Shown: piece by piece, positions 54,825 to 64,000 of the stretch
How positions within the stretch are numbered: the stretch's first letter is position 1
How the letters are laid out: each line of letters opens with the position of its first letter
Assembly (NCBI GenBank): GCA_025084515.1
Contig: JAJAGP010000185.1
Coordinates: forward strand, 245,825 to 309,824
Length of the DNA: 64,000 nucleotides
Source of the DNA: Ancistrus triradiatus
Lineage: Eukaryota > Chordata > Actinopteri > Siluriformes > Loricariidae
Reading direction: 5' to 3'
Notes under the pieces: model-generated
Databases searched by the model: none
What the model was told of the DNA's origin: nothing
The model's input: only the letters and a program-made list of their open reading frames with translations
Made by a program: the position numbers and the translations under genes

Positions 54825-55095
54825 GCTGGTACGGTGGCACACTGGGATTGGTTTGATTCCCGGCCCAAACTGTGTGGATTTTGCATGTTCTCACCATGTG
54901 TGCATGTGTATCCCCCAGGTACTCTAGTTTCATCTCACATCACAAAGACATATCTTAGGTCAATTGGTGTCTCTAAAGTGTCCCTATGTGTCTATTGTGC
55001 CCTGCAATGGATTCGCGCTCTGTCTCTGGTTGGTTCCTGCTTTGCGCATTGTGCTACCAGTTAGGGTCTGACTCCCCAGAACCCTGAAGTGCTTT
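54825..55095 (+). repeat. tRNA-derived SINE, second family
   Basis: GGTACGGTGGCACACTGGGA, GGTTTGATTCCCGGCCC (B box), CTGTGTGGATTTTGCATGTTC, then AGGTCAATTGGTGTCTCTAAA and TGCAATGGATTCGCGCTCTG. Same family as the antisense copy at 16880-17175. Confidence 0.75.
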
Positions 55096-55099
55096 AAGC

Positions 55100-55440
55100 A
55101 ATAATTAAATTTAGTGTAATTAAATCACAACATGTTTATATTGTGTTTTCTCACTAATTTTGCTGCTGAGTATTACCAAAAAGAAGCATAGTGCATTGTT
55201 TTGTGATTTCCACACTAGGCATTTAATTATAAAAACAATGAAAATGATCATAACAAATGCATATGCTTGATGTGTAGTATAATTGCATTATCTTTGTTGA
55301 ATAAGCAAAATATTTTTGCAGTGACTTAATTCCAGTTGTCTGATGTGTTTCATATCGGCACTAACTATACCTGCAGAAACTGTACTGTAAAGAAACCTGT
55401 AAAAACAGCAATGAAGCAACAAAATGCCATAAACATTAAG
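55100..55440. other. Unassigned intron
   Basis: No element recognised. Confidence 0.4.
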
Positions 55441-55444
55441 CACA

Positions 55445-55635
55445 AATTTACAGCATTTAGCAGACGCCCTTATCCAGAGCGACTTACAATTGATACAGTC
55501 TTACAATCCAAGCAATTGTGGGTTAAGGGTCTTGCTCAAGGACCCAACAGTGGCAGCTTGGCAGAGGTGGGATTTGAACCCTGGACCTTCTGGGCCAGAG
55601 TCAGTACCTTAACCACTAGGCTACCACAGTCCTAT
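55445..55635 (-). repeat. tRNA-derived SINE, full length, antisense
   Basis: Well preserved: TTTACAGCATTTAGCAGACG through AACCACTAGGCTACCACAGT. Nearly the same as 9699-9895 and the complement of 7720-7919. Confidence 0.93.
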
Positions 55636-55639
55636 TCAT

Positions 55640-56450
55640 GTTATCAAACATTGCATATTTTATACAGGTAAGTAGAATAAAAAAATCGAGCTCTGAACAT
55701 ACCCCTAAGCAATTAGATGTTTTGTTTTTTGTTTTTTGATTTAATGACCTGTGTAAATTCTTACACATTTTTGTTGCAGTCCTACTAAAAGAAGTGTTGA
55801 GGAAGCCTATAAGAATGATTGAGTTTACTATTATTATTATTGACTAAATTATGTAATTTTTTATGAATCACACTGGGAAAAACTGATAAAATAATGGGAA
55901 AAATGAGAATTTGTTTATTGCCTAACTACTTGTTTATGATGTGACTCCCCATCTTAGGTTTGTTAACCATCTATTATTTCCTCATGGTTTGATGGTGAAA
56001 GGGAATTTCCTTTAAAATCTATGATGAACATTTGGCAATCATATTCATAGTATCATCTAACATGGACACTTGGAGAAACCTGGCATTCACATTAGATATA
56101 AAGGTACCATCAGACGTTTATGTCTAAACCAGACAGATTAAAAGAAAACGTATGCAGCTGTTCCAACCAATACCAACATCCGTTCTTTGATCCACACACA
56201 GGCTTGGTAGTGAATTGTAGAATTCCAGTCTAGAGTTCTAGATACAGTGACAGCCAAATTAGAAACCTATTATTAGTACTAGAGGTATTCTTATTTTTCT
56301 GTGAGTAGAGTTGAGTAGAGCAGTCCTGTTGCATTTTAGTGGTATTTAATATGATAACATTTTCACTGACCTTTATAAAGCATAGTAGTTATGCTTTCTC
56401 AGCAATATAATGTTAATTTAATTTGAAATCCAAGAAAGTAAAATATAATA
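55640..56450. other. Unassigned intron
   Basis: No element recognised. Confidence 0.4.
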
Positions 56451-56454
56451 TGGT

Positions 56455-56590
56455 TCTATGATGGTATAGTAGAAAGGATACTGCATTATGGACAAGAAAG
56501 TCCAGGGTTCAAGCACCACAACTGCCACTGTTGGCCCTTGATGGGATTGGTTGTAGGTCATACTGTTAAATGACTGTAAATGTAAATATG
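56455..56590 (+). repeat. Old tRNA-derived SINE, plus strand
   Basis: Diverged: GATGGTATAGTAGAAAGGAT, GTCCAGGGTTCAAGCACCACA, CTGCCACTGTTGG, tail GACTGTAAATGTAAAT. Confidence 0.65.
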
Positions 56591-56639
56591 ATATCAGTCA
56601 GGTATATGACACATTTAGGATAGAATGGGGTGGTGAAAC

Positions 56640-57185
56640 CCTACTGGTTAAGTTACGAGACTATTGACCATGACCCTGCTGGAAGTAGCCAACAGAAGAT
56701 GGGTACACTGTGGTTTTAAAGGGATGGACATGGCCAGAAACATTACTCGGGTAGGCTGTGGCATTTAAACGATGCTCAATTGGGGCCCAACGTGTGCCAA
56801 TAAAATATCCCCCACACATTACACCACCACCAGAAGGCTGAACTGTTGATAGGCAGGATAGATCCATGCTTTCATGTTGTTTACACCTAATTCGGACCCT
56901 ACCAACTTTGGTGAGCCCATGTGAATTGTAGCCTCAGGTGTCTGTTCTAAGCTGACAAGAGTGGCACCCAGTGTGGTCTTCTGCTGCTGTAACCCATCTG
57001 CTTCAACGTTTTAGTGTCTGGTATGAGACCAGTCTGTCTAGCACCAACAACCATACCTTCACTCAAAATGACTGAAATCACCTTTGAAATTCAGCAGGTT
57101 GTCTTGACCCTGTCTACTTAACTAAATGCATTGAGTTTCTGCCGTCTGATCAGATATTTCTGTTAATGAGCAACTGTGAGTGTAT
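56640..57185 (-). mobile_element. Tc1-like transposon remnant, antisense (same family as 45305-46640)
   Basis: In reverse: end near ATTTAACTCCAGAAATATCTG-type text at 57150, TTTGAAATTCAGCAGGTTGT (57085-57105, like 45410-45440 complement), a GTAACCCATCTGCTTCAACG block, CCCCCACACATTACACCACC and GATGGGTACACTGTGGTTTT. Transposase blocks GGGVMCGGYFIGTRWAPIEH and DRLNATAYPSNVSGHVHPFK are readable on minus (56661-56867). Confidence 0.85.
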
Positions 57186-57189
57186 GTGT

Positions 57190-57400
57190 ATCTCATGTGG
57201 AGTGAAGGTCATGTCAGTGAGCCCTCCTTGATCGTCTTTGGCCTTCAAGTCTTGCTGCAGAGCTTTGAGTTGGGTTTTGGATCATTATCCTGTTGCAGTA
57301 TGAATCATTCACCAGGATTCAGCAAGTTTCAACCAAGCATTTTCAGTAGTGGTCTCAGAATTTTGGCCTCCATTGTGTCATTCCTCTTACGTTAATTATA
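57190..57400 (-). mobile_element. Tc1-like fragment, antisense
   Basis: GGGTTTTGGATCATTATCCTGTTG is the reverse of the QQDNDPKH-coding block of Tc1 transposases. Ends at GTAGTGGTCTCAGAATTTTGGCC, like 52430-52455. Confidence 0.5.
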
Positions 57401-57469
57401 AACTATGTACAAGCTGTTTAGAATTGACTTTTCCTGTAAAAGCCAGCTTCTATGTACTGTCTAATCTCA

Positions 57470-58000
57470 TTATCTCACCCACCCTGCTGTGATGACAGGA
57501 CTGATTTTCCTCCATGCGTTTTACCTCGAAAAGCTGCCAGACTCGGCTCTCGCCCTCGCCATTCTTGAAATGTGACAAATGTCTTGCCAGCAATGAAATT
57601 CTACCCCGTTATGCCGCCAAGTTTTCAGCCCACCGGTAGATAGGTGTCACGTTAATCCTACTGACAGGGTCGCCTACACAGATCGCACCATACGGTAATA
57701 CTGAGCAATGCTACTGGCCACACCCCCTACTCACCTGACCTGTTTCTTTAAAGATGCTTTTGGGCAAAAGATACTGTGAAATGATTAGAAACTGTACATG
57801 TACATACATGTTTATGTACATTGTAAATGTGATTGTATGCTCAGTAACACATTGCCAGCATCAGATATGAATGTCACTACCTTTGTCTAGTTTTTTGTAA
57901 CTTTTTTAAGTTGCCAAACTCACCTGTCGCCAAAAATAGCCATGAAACAGAGGTAGGCAAGACAACGTGGTATGACTGTGTATTCCTATTATCTAACCTC
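57470..58000 (+). repeat. Paralogous segment A, 5' of exon 58128
   Basis: Shares in the same order with 62680-63345: TGTGATGACAGGA(C)TGATTTTCCTC, AAAAGCTGCCA, ATGTGACAAATGTC(T/C)TGCCAG, TAATGAAAT-type text, GTAAATGTGATTGTA, CACATT, and ATAGCCATGAAACA(G/T)AGGT. About 80% alike by eye where aligned. No known repeat signature. Confidence 0.75.
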
Positions 58001-58127
58001 AGAGGCCGAGGAACAGAATTAAATTATGCATGATGCACTGTGAGGATGTCGTTTTTTTTAGTTTTTTTTTTTAGTTTTTTTTTTTTTATCAAATATGACA
58101 TCTGACCACGCTCTTGTTTGCATTTAG

Positions 58128-58352
58128 GATGCAGAGGAGTATGCCGAACTGCCGGTGCGCCACAATGAGGATCAGCTAAACAGCGAGTTGGCCCAGCGAC
58201 TTCCGCTGCCGGTTAATCCTCACTCGTACGACAGTGCCCACACGAAGACCAACCTGCTGCTGCAGGCCCACTTCAGCCGAGCCCAGCTCCCTTGCAGTGA
58301 CTACAGCACAGACACGAAGACCGTCCTGGACAACGCCATCCGCATCTGCCAG
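58128..58352 (+). CDS. ascc3: ASCC3 exon: start of second Sec63 domain (residues 767-841)
   Basis: Acceptor CATTTAG after a T-rich tract. It encodes DAEEYAELPVRHNEDQLNSE, HSYDSAHTKTNLLLQAHFSR and ends VLDNAIRICQ before donor GTCAGT. The 225-bp exon is phase 0 to 0, so loss of it would keep frame while deleting 75 residues of the second Sec63 entry. It is flanked by two related ~0.5-kb segments (57470-58000 and 62680-63345). No later ASCC3 exon was found in 58353-64000. Confidence 0.97.
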
Positions 58353-58359
58353 GTCAGTG

Positions 58360-59430
58360 TGCAACCGTGTGTGTGCTTCAGTCTTGATGATCTATTCCTA
58401 TCAGATCTGCTTTCCATTGATGCTTTGGACCATGCATGTTCTTGGCATTCGTAGCATTAATGTGGAACCATCCAGACCCTATACAATTTTACTACAGCCC
58501 CTCGTTCTGTCATCTGGGGGGCTTTCCTTGCCATCAAAGCGATTTGCTTGCTTTCATACATCATAAAATCGATGCTAAGGTCTGTGCATTGTACAGCTGA
58601 GTGCATTTCCATGTGTTGGTGACGACCTCTCGGATGTTCTCTCGGAAAAAAGAACATTCATCCCCTTGCTCTGACAACTGAAACCTGCCATACGGCTCGC
58701 TTTTAAGAAGTCTCGAGGCTTTGTTTGAACTCGGGACATCGCAAAAGAGTCTGAAACCCACTGCACCCCAATCACTCCAAAGTCAGCTGTATAGAGTTAC
58801 ATTACAATCCATTAAACATATGTGAAATTATGTTCATATTTCACTCAGATACTTAGTACACTGGGAAATTTCCTGTCTCATACAGAGCTGACTTTTAATT
58901 GGACTGTGGCAGTAAAAGTTGTTTTTTTCTGTGTTTTCTGAACTGAGCTTGAACAATAAATCTTTTGTCTGCCTTTGTCCAATGTAATCGAGCAATCATA
59001 ATGTTTTATTTCCAAAATGAGCACACACAGTGACTTTGTTTTTGTGCCCTCAACACAAGGGGTTATTCCCTTGCTCCCTCTGGTGTCTTTATTTCACTTG
59101 ACATGCTGTGGATGAATGCGAAGTGATGTCATTCTGGTTCGATTCCGCGGGCAAGTCTTCTGTGTTAATCAAGTGTATTTGTAACCATGCGCCGGAGAGT
59201 GGAGCAGAGGATTTAAGGCTCTATTCTGCTTACTGCAAAATATAATAAACATGTTAGAGAGTGCAATGTAGACCCATAATTACACAGGCCCTGTATTTCA
59301 ACCTTCTGCAGCTGTGGGAGCAACAGCGGTTTCAAAGAAATTTTGCTAACTTTTTTTTGTAGGTATCTTTAGCTAACCTTATTTATGGTATTAGTAGTAG
59401 TTAGTCATCACTGGTAAGCAGTAGTATAGC
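58360..59430. other. Intron after exon 58128-58352; 58860-59340 unique-looking
   Basis: No repeat recognised. 58960-59340 is moderately GC-rich with GATTCCGCGGGCAAGTC and CATGCGCCGGAGAGTGG. A candidate conserved block only. Confidence 0.3.
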
Positions 59431-59495
59431 GTGAACCCCAAATCTGAAAAAGTTGGAAAGGTCTGGATAATGCAATTAAAAAAAAGTGTTCCATG

Positions 59496-60820
59496 ACTTT
59501 TATGTCATTGCAGACAGTATAAACCCAAGATGTTTTATGTTTTGTCTGGTCAACTTCATTTAATTTGTTAATAAATAATTCAGGGCTAGTAATGAGGTAA
59601 AAAACTAAATAATGCTGATTTCAAACAGGTGATTGCCTCAAAGCCTGAGTCTTTGAGGAGCAAAGGGCAGAGGATCTCCACTTTTTCAACAACTGTGTGA
59701 GAATATTATTGAAAAATAATTAGTTATTAAATGGTTAAATGATTCAAGGAATCTGGAGGAGTTTCTTGAACTGAACTGAACATTTGCAATCTCCAATCGC
59801 TTAGACGGCACTGCATCAAGACCCGTCATTCATCAATAGCTGATAGAACCAAATGGGCAAGGGATTACTTTATCAAACCTTTATCAAGCATTACAATACG
59901 GATTTACATTCACAAATGCCACTTAAAATGTTACTGTGCAAGAAAGAAGCCTTAACGATGTCCAGAAGTGGCATCGATTTCTCTGGGCTCTGAGGTATCT
60001 AGGATGGACCATCACAAAGTCCAAATGTGTTTTCCCACCTCTGCCAAGCTGCCACTGTTGGGTCCTTGAGCAAGGCCCTTAACCCACAATTGCTTGGATT
60101 GTAAGATTGTATCAATTGTAAGTCGCTCTGGATAAGGGCGTCTGCTAAATGCTGTAAATGTAGAATGTTTTGTGGTCAGACCACTCAGTAATCCAGATCT
60201 TTTTTGGAAAAAATAGACAGTGTGCTCCGGACCAAAGATGAAAAGGACAATCCAGACTGTTATCAGCAACAAGTCCAAAAGCCACATGGTATAAGGTTGG
60301 GTCAGTGCTCATCTACACTTCTGTGGCAGCATTAATGCAGAAAATTGCAGATTTTAGACCAACAAAAGCTGCCTTCAACACAACATATTTTCCAGAGATT
60401 CCCATTTTTCAACCAGCAAAACAAGCCAAATCAAAAAAAATTATGACTGAAATATGCAAATCCCTTGCAATCTTTCTTTAAGGAACATTGTTTGTAAACA
60501 TTTCAATAATTTTCTTACACATTTGTTGACAAACTGGGAGTCCTCTGCCCATCATTCCTCTTCAAAGACGGCATTTCTTGGGTACTGTTTTTTTTTTTTA
60601 ACCAAATCATTATTGCAGTCACCTGTTCACATCGCCTGTTTGAAATCACATCTCATTTCTAGCCCTAAATTGCCCTTAGCCCAACTTTTTTTTGGAATGT
60701 GGTGCGGGCCTGAAATGCAGGAATGGATGTTAAGTAAGAAATTAAATGAAGATGACCAGACAAAACATGAAATATATTGGGTACATACTGTCTGCAATGA
60801 AATTAAATCAAATATTGTGT
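59496..60820 (+). mobile_element. Tc1-like transposon (relative of 33421-35464), decayed, with nested SINE
   Basis: Left arm GTCATTGCAGACAGTATAAA ... TGTTTTGTCTGGTCAACTTC and right arm GAAGATGACCAGACAAAACA ... ACATACTGTCTGCAATGA are inverted. Interior scraps of transposase: RQCAPDQR-type text near 60212-60260, GSVLIYTSVAALMQKIADFR near 60300-60360, and QQKLPSTQHIFQRFPFFNQQ (60360-60418). A plus-strand SINE at 60034-60165 is nested in it. Confidence 0.85.
60034..60165 (+). repeat. tRNA-derived SINE, 5'-truncated, nested
   Basis: Starts in the family body at CCCACCTCTGCCAAGCTGCC and ends GCTGTAAATGTAGAATG. Head with A and B boxes is absent. Confidence 0.88.
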
Positions 60821-60839
60821 AAATAACACTCCGTTTTTT

Positions 60840-61350
60840 GTTTAGTTTATTTGTGATTTGTCCAATAATAATCACTATTGTTTGCTATTGAAATCGACTG
60901 ATCAGTCCCCATCTGGATGCTTTCCTTAATATTGTATTCAGAACATTTAAATTGCATGGAAGCACTACTGGTTCGATGGCCCATTAGCACTTTGTTTAAA
61001 TAAAACCCTCATTTCTTTTATTTTGGAGGGTAATTGGTGGCGTTTCCTTCTTCGCTGTGCGTTCACTGTGTGTGTCCAGGTTTGTTGTTAAAGAGGCAGT
61101 TATTCATGTGACTGGTTCACGACGTTGTTAGTATGCCTTGGTCCGGAGGACTATAAATACAGTGTTAGTGCAGACACTTACGACACCTTGGAGACGCAGC
61201 AGCGTTTAACAGCCGGCTCCCACCACAGATCAAATGCATTAAAACAACAGTGCAGCTCATTGCCTCCTACTGCTAAAACAAATGTCAGTCTCTGCCACCG
61301 ATAAAGTCGGACATAAAATCTTGGTATATTTCATTTCTTTTAAGGATGAC
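60840..61350. other. Unassigned intron
   Basis: No repeat recognised. 61040-61250 looks unique, with CGACGTTGTTAGTATGCC and GGAGACGCAGCAGCG. Could be regulatory; untested. Confidence 0.3.
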
Positions 61351-61356
61351 ATGTGT

Positions 61357-61596
61357 TTTGTAAATTCTTCATAGCGTATAGAAACTGTTTTTGCACAATG
61401 CAAGATTTTAATGGAAGTGATTTATATTGCACAGTGATCTATATGCATAAGTGCGCCATTTTATTGCCTGAATGTGTTTGTAAATTCTTCATAGCGTATA
61501 GAAACTGTTTTTGCACAATGCAAGATTTTAATGGAAGTGATTTATATTGCACAGTGATCTATATGCATAAGTGCGCCATTTTATTGCCTGAATGTG
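61357..61596 (+). repeat. Perfect 120-bp tandem duplication
   Basis: 61357-61476 and 61477-61596 are identical at all 120 positions. The unit runs from TTTGTAAATTCTTCATAGCG to GCCTGAATGTG. Because 120 is divisible by 3, an artefactual open frame reads through both. Not a known repeat. Confidence 0.97.
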
Positions 61597-61599
61597 TAG

Positions 61600-62500
61600 T
61601 AGGTTTAGATTGGCAAAAGCTTCAACACTGGTAAGGTACACATATAGACACGGAGCAAACATCTACCACGATCCCTACAGTGAACCAGGAGCGAATAGGG
61701 GACATGATTTATTTCCGAATGGTCGTCAGGTTTTTGGCTTCGCTATAAAAGGGAACCCAAACTGGCCAAATAACCTGTTGTAGATTGTTCAGTCCTGACA
61801 AAATGCCTGTGGATCTGTTTGTGATTGGATATTCCTGTTCTGAAGTTGTGCAGTGTAGTGGTGATTGTTCACCTTGGAAGGGCCCCCCAGGTCCTGTAAG
61901 TGGTGTATGTGTGTGTGAGAGAGAGAGGGAGTGATTGGCCATGCTTGTCCATGTGTTTTACTTTTTTGGGTTCTGCTGTGCCCGGGTGCAGCTCTTCTGC
62001 CAGTAGCTGCCTGTCTTCTCTACATGGGTCCAGAGCTGGTCTTTCCTAGCAAACAGCTGCACTAAATATTGAGCGGTGTACGAGGATTAATCAGTCCGTT
62101 AGGTCCCTGTCAGCACTTATGGCTTCAGACCATTTCATCCATTTCTGTAGGCTTCATATTTTTAATCACACCCTCTCTGAAGGTCTGTGCAGTATTATGT
62201 CTGTCTTTGTCTGTATGTCTCTGTCTATTGATCCATCCATCCATCAATCCATTTAAGTATAATGTGAATGTCTTTCAAAGTAATAAATCACCGATTTATT
62301 TTTTTATGACCTGCGATCTTCAGACAGGTTTACCTCCTTCTCCTGTTACGTTAGAGGCAGTCATATAATGTGTTCGGTTTTGACCATGTGCTGTATGTTG
62401 TGAGATTTTCATGCTATGATAACCTCAGACATATTGAAACTCTCCTTCACCCCAATCATTCCAAAATAAAACCACCAATTACTTTTAGATACACTGCCTT
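61600..62500. other. Unassigned intron
   Basis: No repeat recognised; 61910-61930 is a short GA run. Confidence 0.4.
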
Positions 62501-62509
62501 GTTTCTACA

Positions 62510-62645
62510 ATCATTGTCCATTTTATGAGTTCCACTTACTATATAAATGCACTTTGCTGTTCTACAATTACAGCTTGTAGTCCATGTTTCTCTACATGCT
62601 TGGTTAGTTCCCTTTAGTTTATTCTATAATGTCAACCAAAACTAA
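62510..62645 (+). mobile_element. Foldback element, left-arm fragment
   Basis: CATTGTCCATTTTATGAGTTCC, ATGCACTTTGCTGTTCTACAA and GTCCATGTTTCTCTACATGC match the left arm of 31088-31785. The rest is absent. Confidence 0.75.
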
Positions 62646-62679
62646 AAAAATATGTATACAGTCTAACCTTGTTACCCCC

Positions 62680-63345
62680 GATATCTCACCAACATCATCT
62701 CGAGCCACCTGTGATGACAGGATGGATTTTCCTCTATGCACTTTACCTTGAAAAGCTGCCAACCTCGCCTCTCGCCCTTGCCAAGCTTAAAATGTGACAA
62801 ATGTCCTGCCAGTAATGAAATCATACCCCACTAAGCTGCCAAGTCTCAGACCATTGGTAGACCACTTTAAACTTGCAACGGCAGATGATGTACAGCTCCT
62901 GTCTGTTATCAGAGACATTATATAAGGAGGAAACTGGTCACTGGTTGAAATATGAATGGGACAGCCCGTCATGCCAACTGTAGTACAGAATCCCTGCCTC
63001 ATTAGAAAGAATCAATCGGCATATTAGTAAATGTGATTGTACGATCATGCAGGCTGCTCAGAAAAACACATTATGTCAACATTTACATCTACAGCATTTA
63101 GCAGACGCCCTTATCCAGATTGACTTACAATTCGTACAATCTTACAATCCAAGCAGTTGTGGGTTACGGGTCTTGCTCAAGGACCCAACAATGGCAGCTT
63201 GGCAGAGGTGGGATTTGAACCCTTGACCTTCTGGTCCAGAGTCCAGTACCTTAACCGCTAGGCTACCAGTCCTACATTCTTTGTCCGATTTAAGCCATTT
63301 GCCAGCAATAGCCATGAAACATAGGTGAGATGACGAGTTTAGACT
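62680..63345 (+). repeat. Paralogous segment B, 3' of exon 58128
   Basis: Second copy of 57470-58000, same orientation, interrupted by a SINE at 63079-63276. Blocks include CTGTGATGACAGGATGGATT, TTGAAAAGCTGCCAACCTCG, ATGTGACAAATGTCCTGCCA and CAATAGCCATGAAACATAGG. Confidence 0.75.
63079..63276 (-). repeat. tRNA-derived SINE, full length, antisense
   Basis: Reverse copy from ACATTTACATCTACAGC to CGCTAGGCTACCAGTCC, inserted in paralogous segment B. Confidence 0.92.
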
Positions 63346-63349
63346 ATAT

Positions 63350-64000
63350 ATTGCCTGTCATAATTTTAAATTTCGTTTTTCTTGCAAAATTAACTTTGTG
63401 ATGACATTTACTGTGTCCATCTCTGATTAAGGTTATAGTGGCTTAAAGCTTTGGTTATAGACTAAAGCCTTAATTATAAAAAGCATTATAAAGAATGAAA
63501 TAATGAACAGTAAAAATTTCCTTCACAGCACTTGGATGGCACAGAATACTGGGATTGTCAACAGACTGGGGAATTGGGCAAAACCAGATTGGGAAGAAAA
63601 AAAGATGAGGTGTGAAACCCTCTAAAATGCATTTAATCCAGTGCATGTCAGTAAATTGTAACACCTATTATCAGGATAATGCCATAGCCATCCATGACTG
63701 GGATTTAAGGATAGCATAGTTGCCCTGCCTTTTTAAGGTGGACAGGATGACCTACCTTTCTTCCCTGCTGTTTACCGGCAATCTTGGTTGTCCTTGAGAT
63801 CAGGGGGCTATAAGGATGGAATAAGCAACTTCTTGTAAGAGATTGAATAGCTGGCATGTGATATGTATTTTGGGGGTAACACATGGTACCTCTCAGGCAG
63901 CGGGGGAGACTCCTATAGTGGGTAGGAATTTGCATCAAGTAAATTGTGAGAAACCCTGGGTAAAAACTGATGTTTACACACACACACTCACACACACGCA
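63350..64000. other. Unassigned intron to window end
   Basis: No repeat recognised except a short (AC)n run starting at 63977 that continues past the window. Confidence 0.4.

Larger units (their letters stand above)
2024..58352 (+). other. ascc3: ASCC3 gene body, internal 17-exon segment (both ends outside window)
   Basis: The spliced product matches ASCC3, the large helicase of the ASC-1 complex. In known biology it unwinds DNA for ALKBH3-linked alkylation repair and splits collided ribosomes as part of the ASC-1/RQT complex, using ATP. Seventeen exons, all with GT-AG introns, join in phase to 841 codons when one missing base in 25141-25277 is allowed for. The order of domains is first Sec63 (fragment residues 1 to about 200), second helicase cassette with Walker A (264-272), DEIH (369-372), motif III STALAN, motif V and motif VI (QMMGRAGRPQ), then a winged-helix/linker and the start of the second Sec63. 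By my recollection of the human protein this is about residues 1087-1927. Introns range from about 80 bp to 14.6 kb and hold all the mobile elements described here. First and last coding exons, promoter and poly(A) site are not in the window. Confidence 0.97.

Noticed and set aside
60454..60822. 122-codon open frame as a gene
   Set aside because: Overlaps the 3' part and right arm of a Tc1-like element.
61357..61596. CRISPR-like or minisatellite array
   Set aside because: Only two adjoining identical units and no spacers; simple tandem duplication in a vertebrate intron.
61353..61634. Duplicated-domain small protein
   Set aside because: The repeat in the protein comes only from the 120-bp DNA duplication being divisible by three; nothing else suggests coding.
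58353..64000. The next ASCC3 exon (expected to start near AMLDVAANQGW)
   Set aside because: No such sequence was found on the plus strand.

Overview
This window is vertebrate nuclear DNA, almost certainly from a ray-finned fish. Its only host gene is an internal part of ASCC3 (activating signal cointegrator 1 complex subunit 3), a Ski2-like/Brr2-like tandem helicase. It lies on the + strand as 17 consecutive GT-AG exons from 2024 to 58352. Together they encode 841 codons (one base must be restored, see below), about residues 1087-1927 of the roughly 2200-residue human protein. They cover most of the first Sec63 domain, the complete second helicase cassette and the start of the second Sec63 domain. 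The 5' exons lie before this window and the last exons lie beyond it. No second host gene, rRNA, true tRNA or CRISPR array was found.

Exon layout: first Sec63 part 2024-2249, 2433-2587, 5661-5759, 8250-8418; second helicase 9305-9525 (Walker A), 13103-13188, 13268-13434 (DEIH box), 16629-16774 (motif III), 18035-18155, 21448-21590, 25141-25277 (one base short), 26868-26988 (motif V), 27072-27204 (motif VI), 30295-30420; linker, winged-helix and start of second Sec63 44995-45106, 46905-47039, 58128-58352. Every exon junction keeps phase except inside 25141-25277, where a single base is missing near 25234-25241 and would end the protein at the start of the next exon.

The introns are packed with mobile DNA typical of teleosts. 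There are many decayed Tc1-like DNA transposons, several still with both ends and TA duplications (11002-12559, 14933-16447, 33421-35464). There are two pogo-derived miniature elements (33715-34189, 50071-50558), a long foldback element (31088-31785), a 2A-bearing CR1/L2-type LINE (about 39196-43413) carrying a nested RTE-like fragment with an 18-bp target duplication, a probable Penelope-like 3' end, and about 13 copies of one tRNA-derived SINE. A family of 'tatagcgcttttt' dispersed repeats and long microsatellites are also present. The repeat mix suggests an ostariophysan such as a catfish, but that is an inference from repeat style and not proven. A run of 100 N (34037-34136) marks a draft assembly gap.

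The most interesting points are the one-base frameshift in a core helicase exon, a pair of colinear ~0.5-kb paralogous segments that flank exon 58128-58352, a perfect 120-bp tandem duplication at 61357-61596, a CT microsatellite serving as the polypyrimidine tract of an ASCC3 exon, and the nested-insertion chronologies. I saw no evidence of a wholly new biological system.
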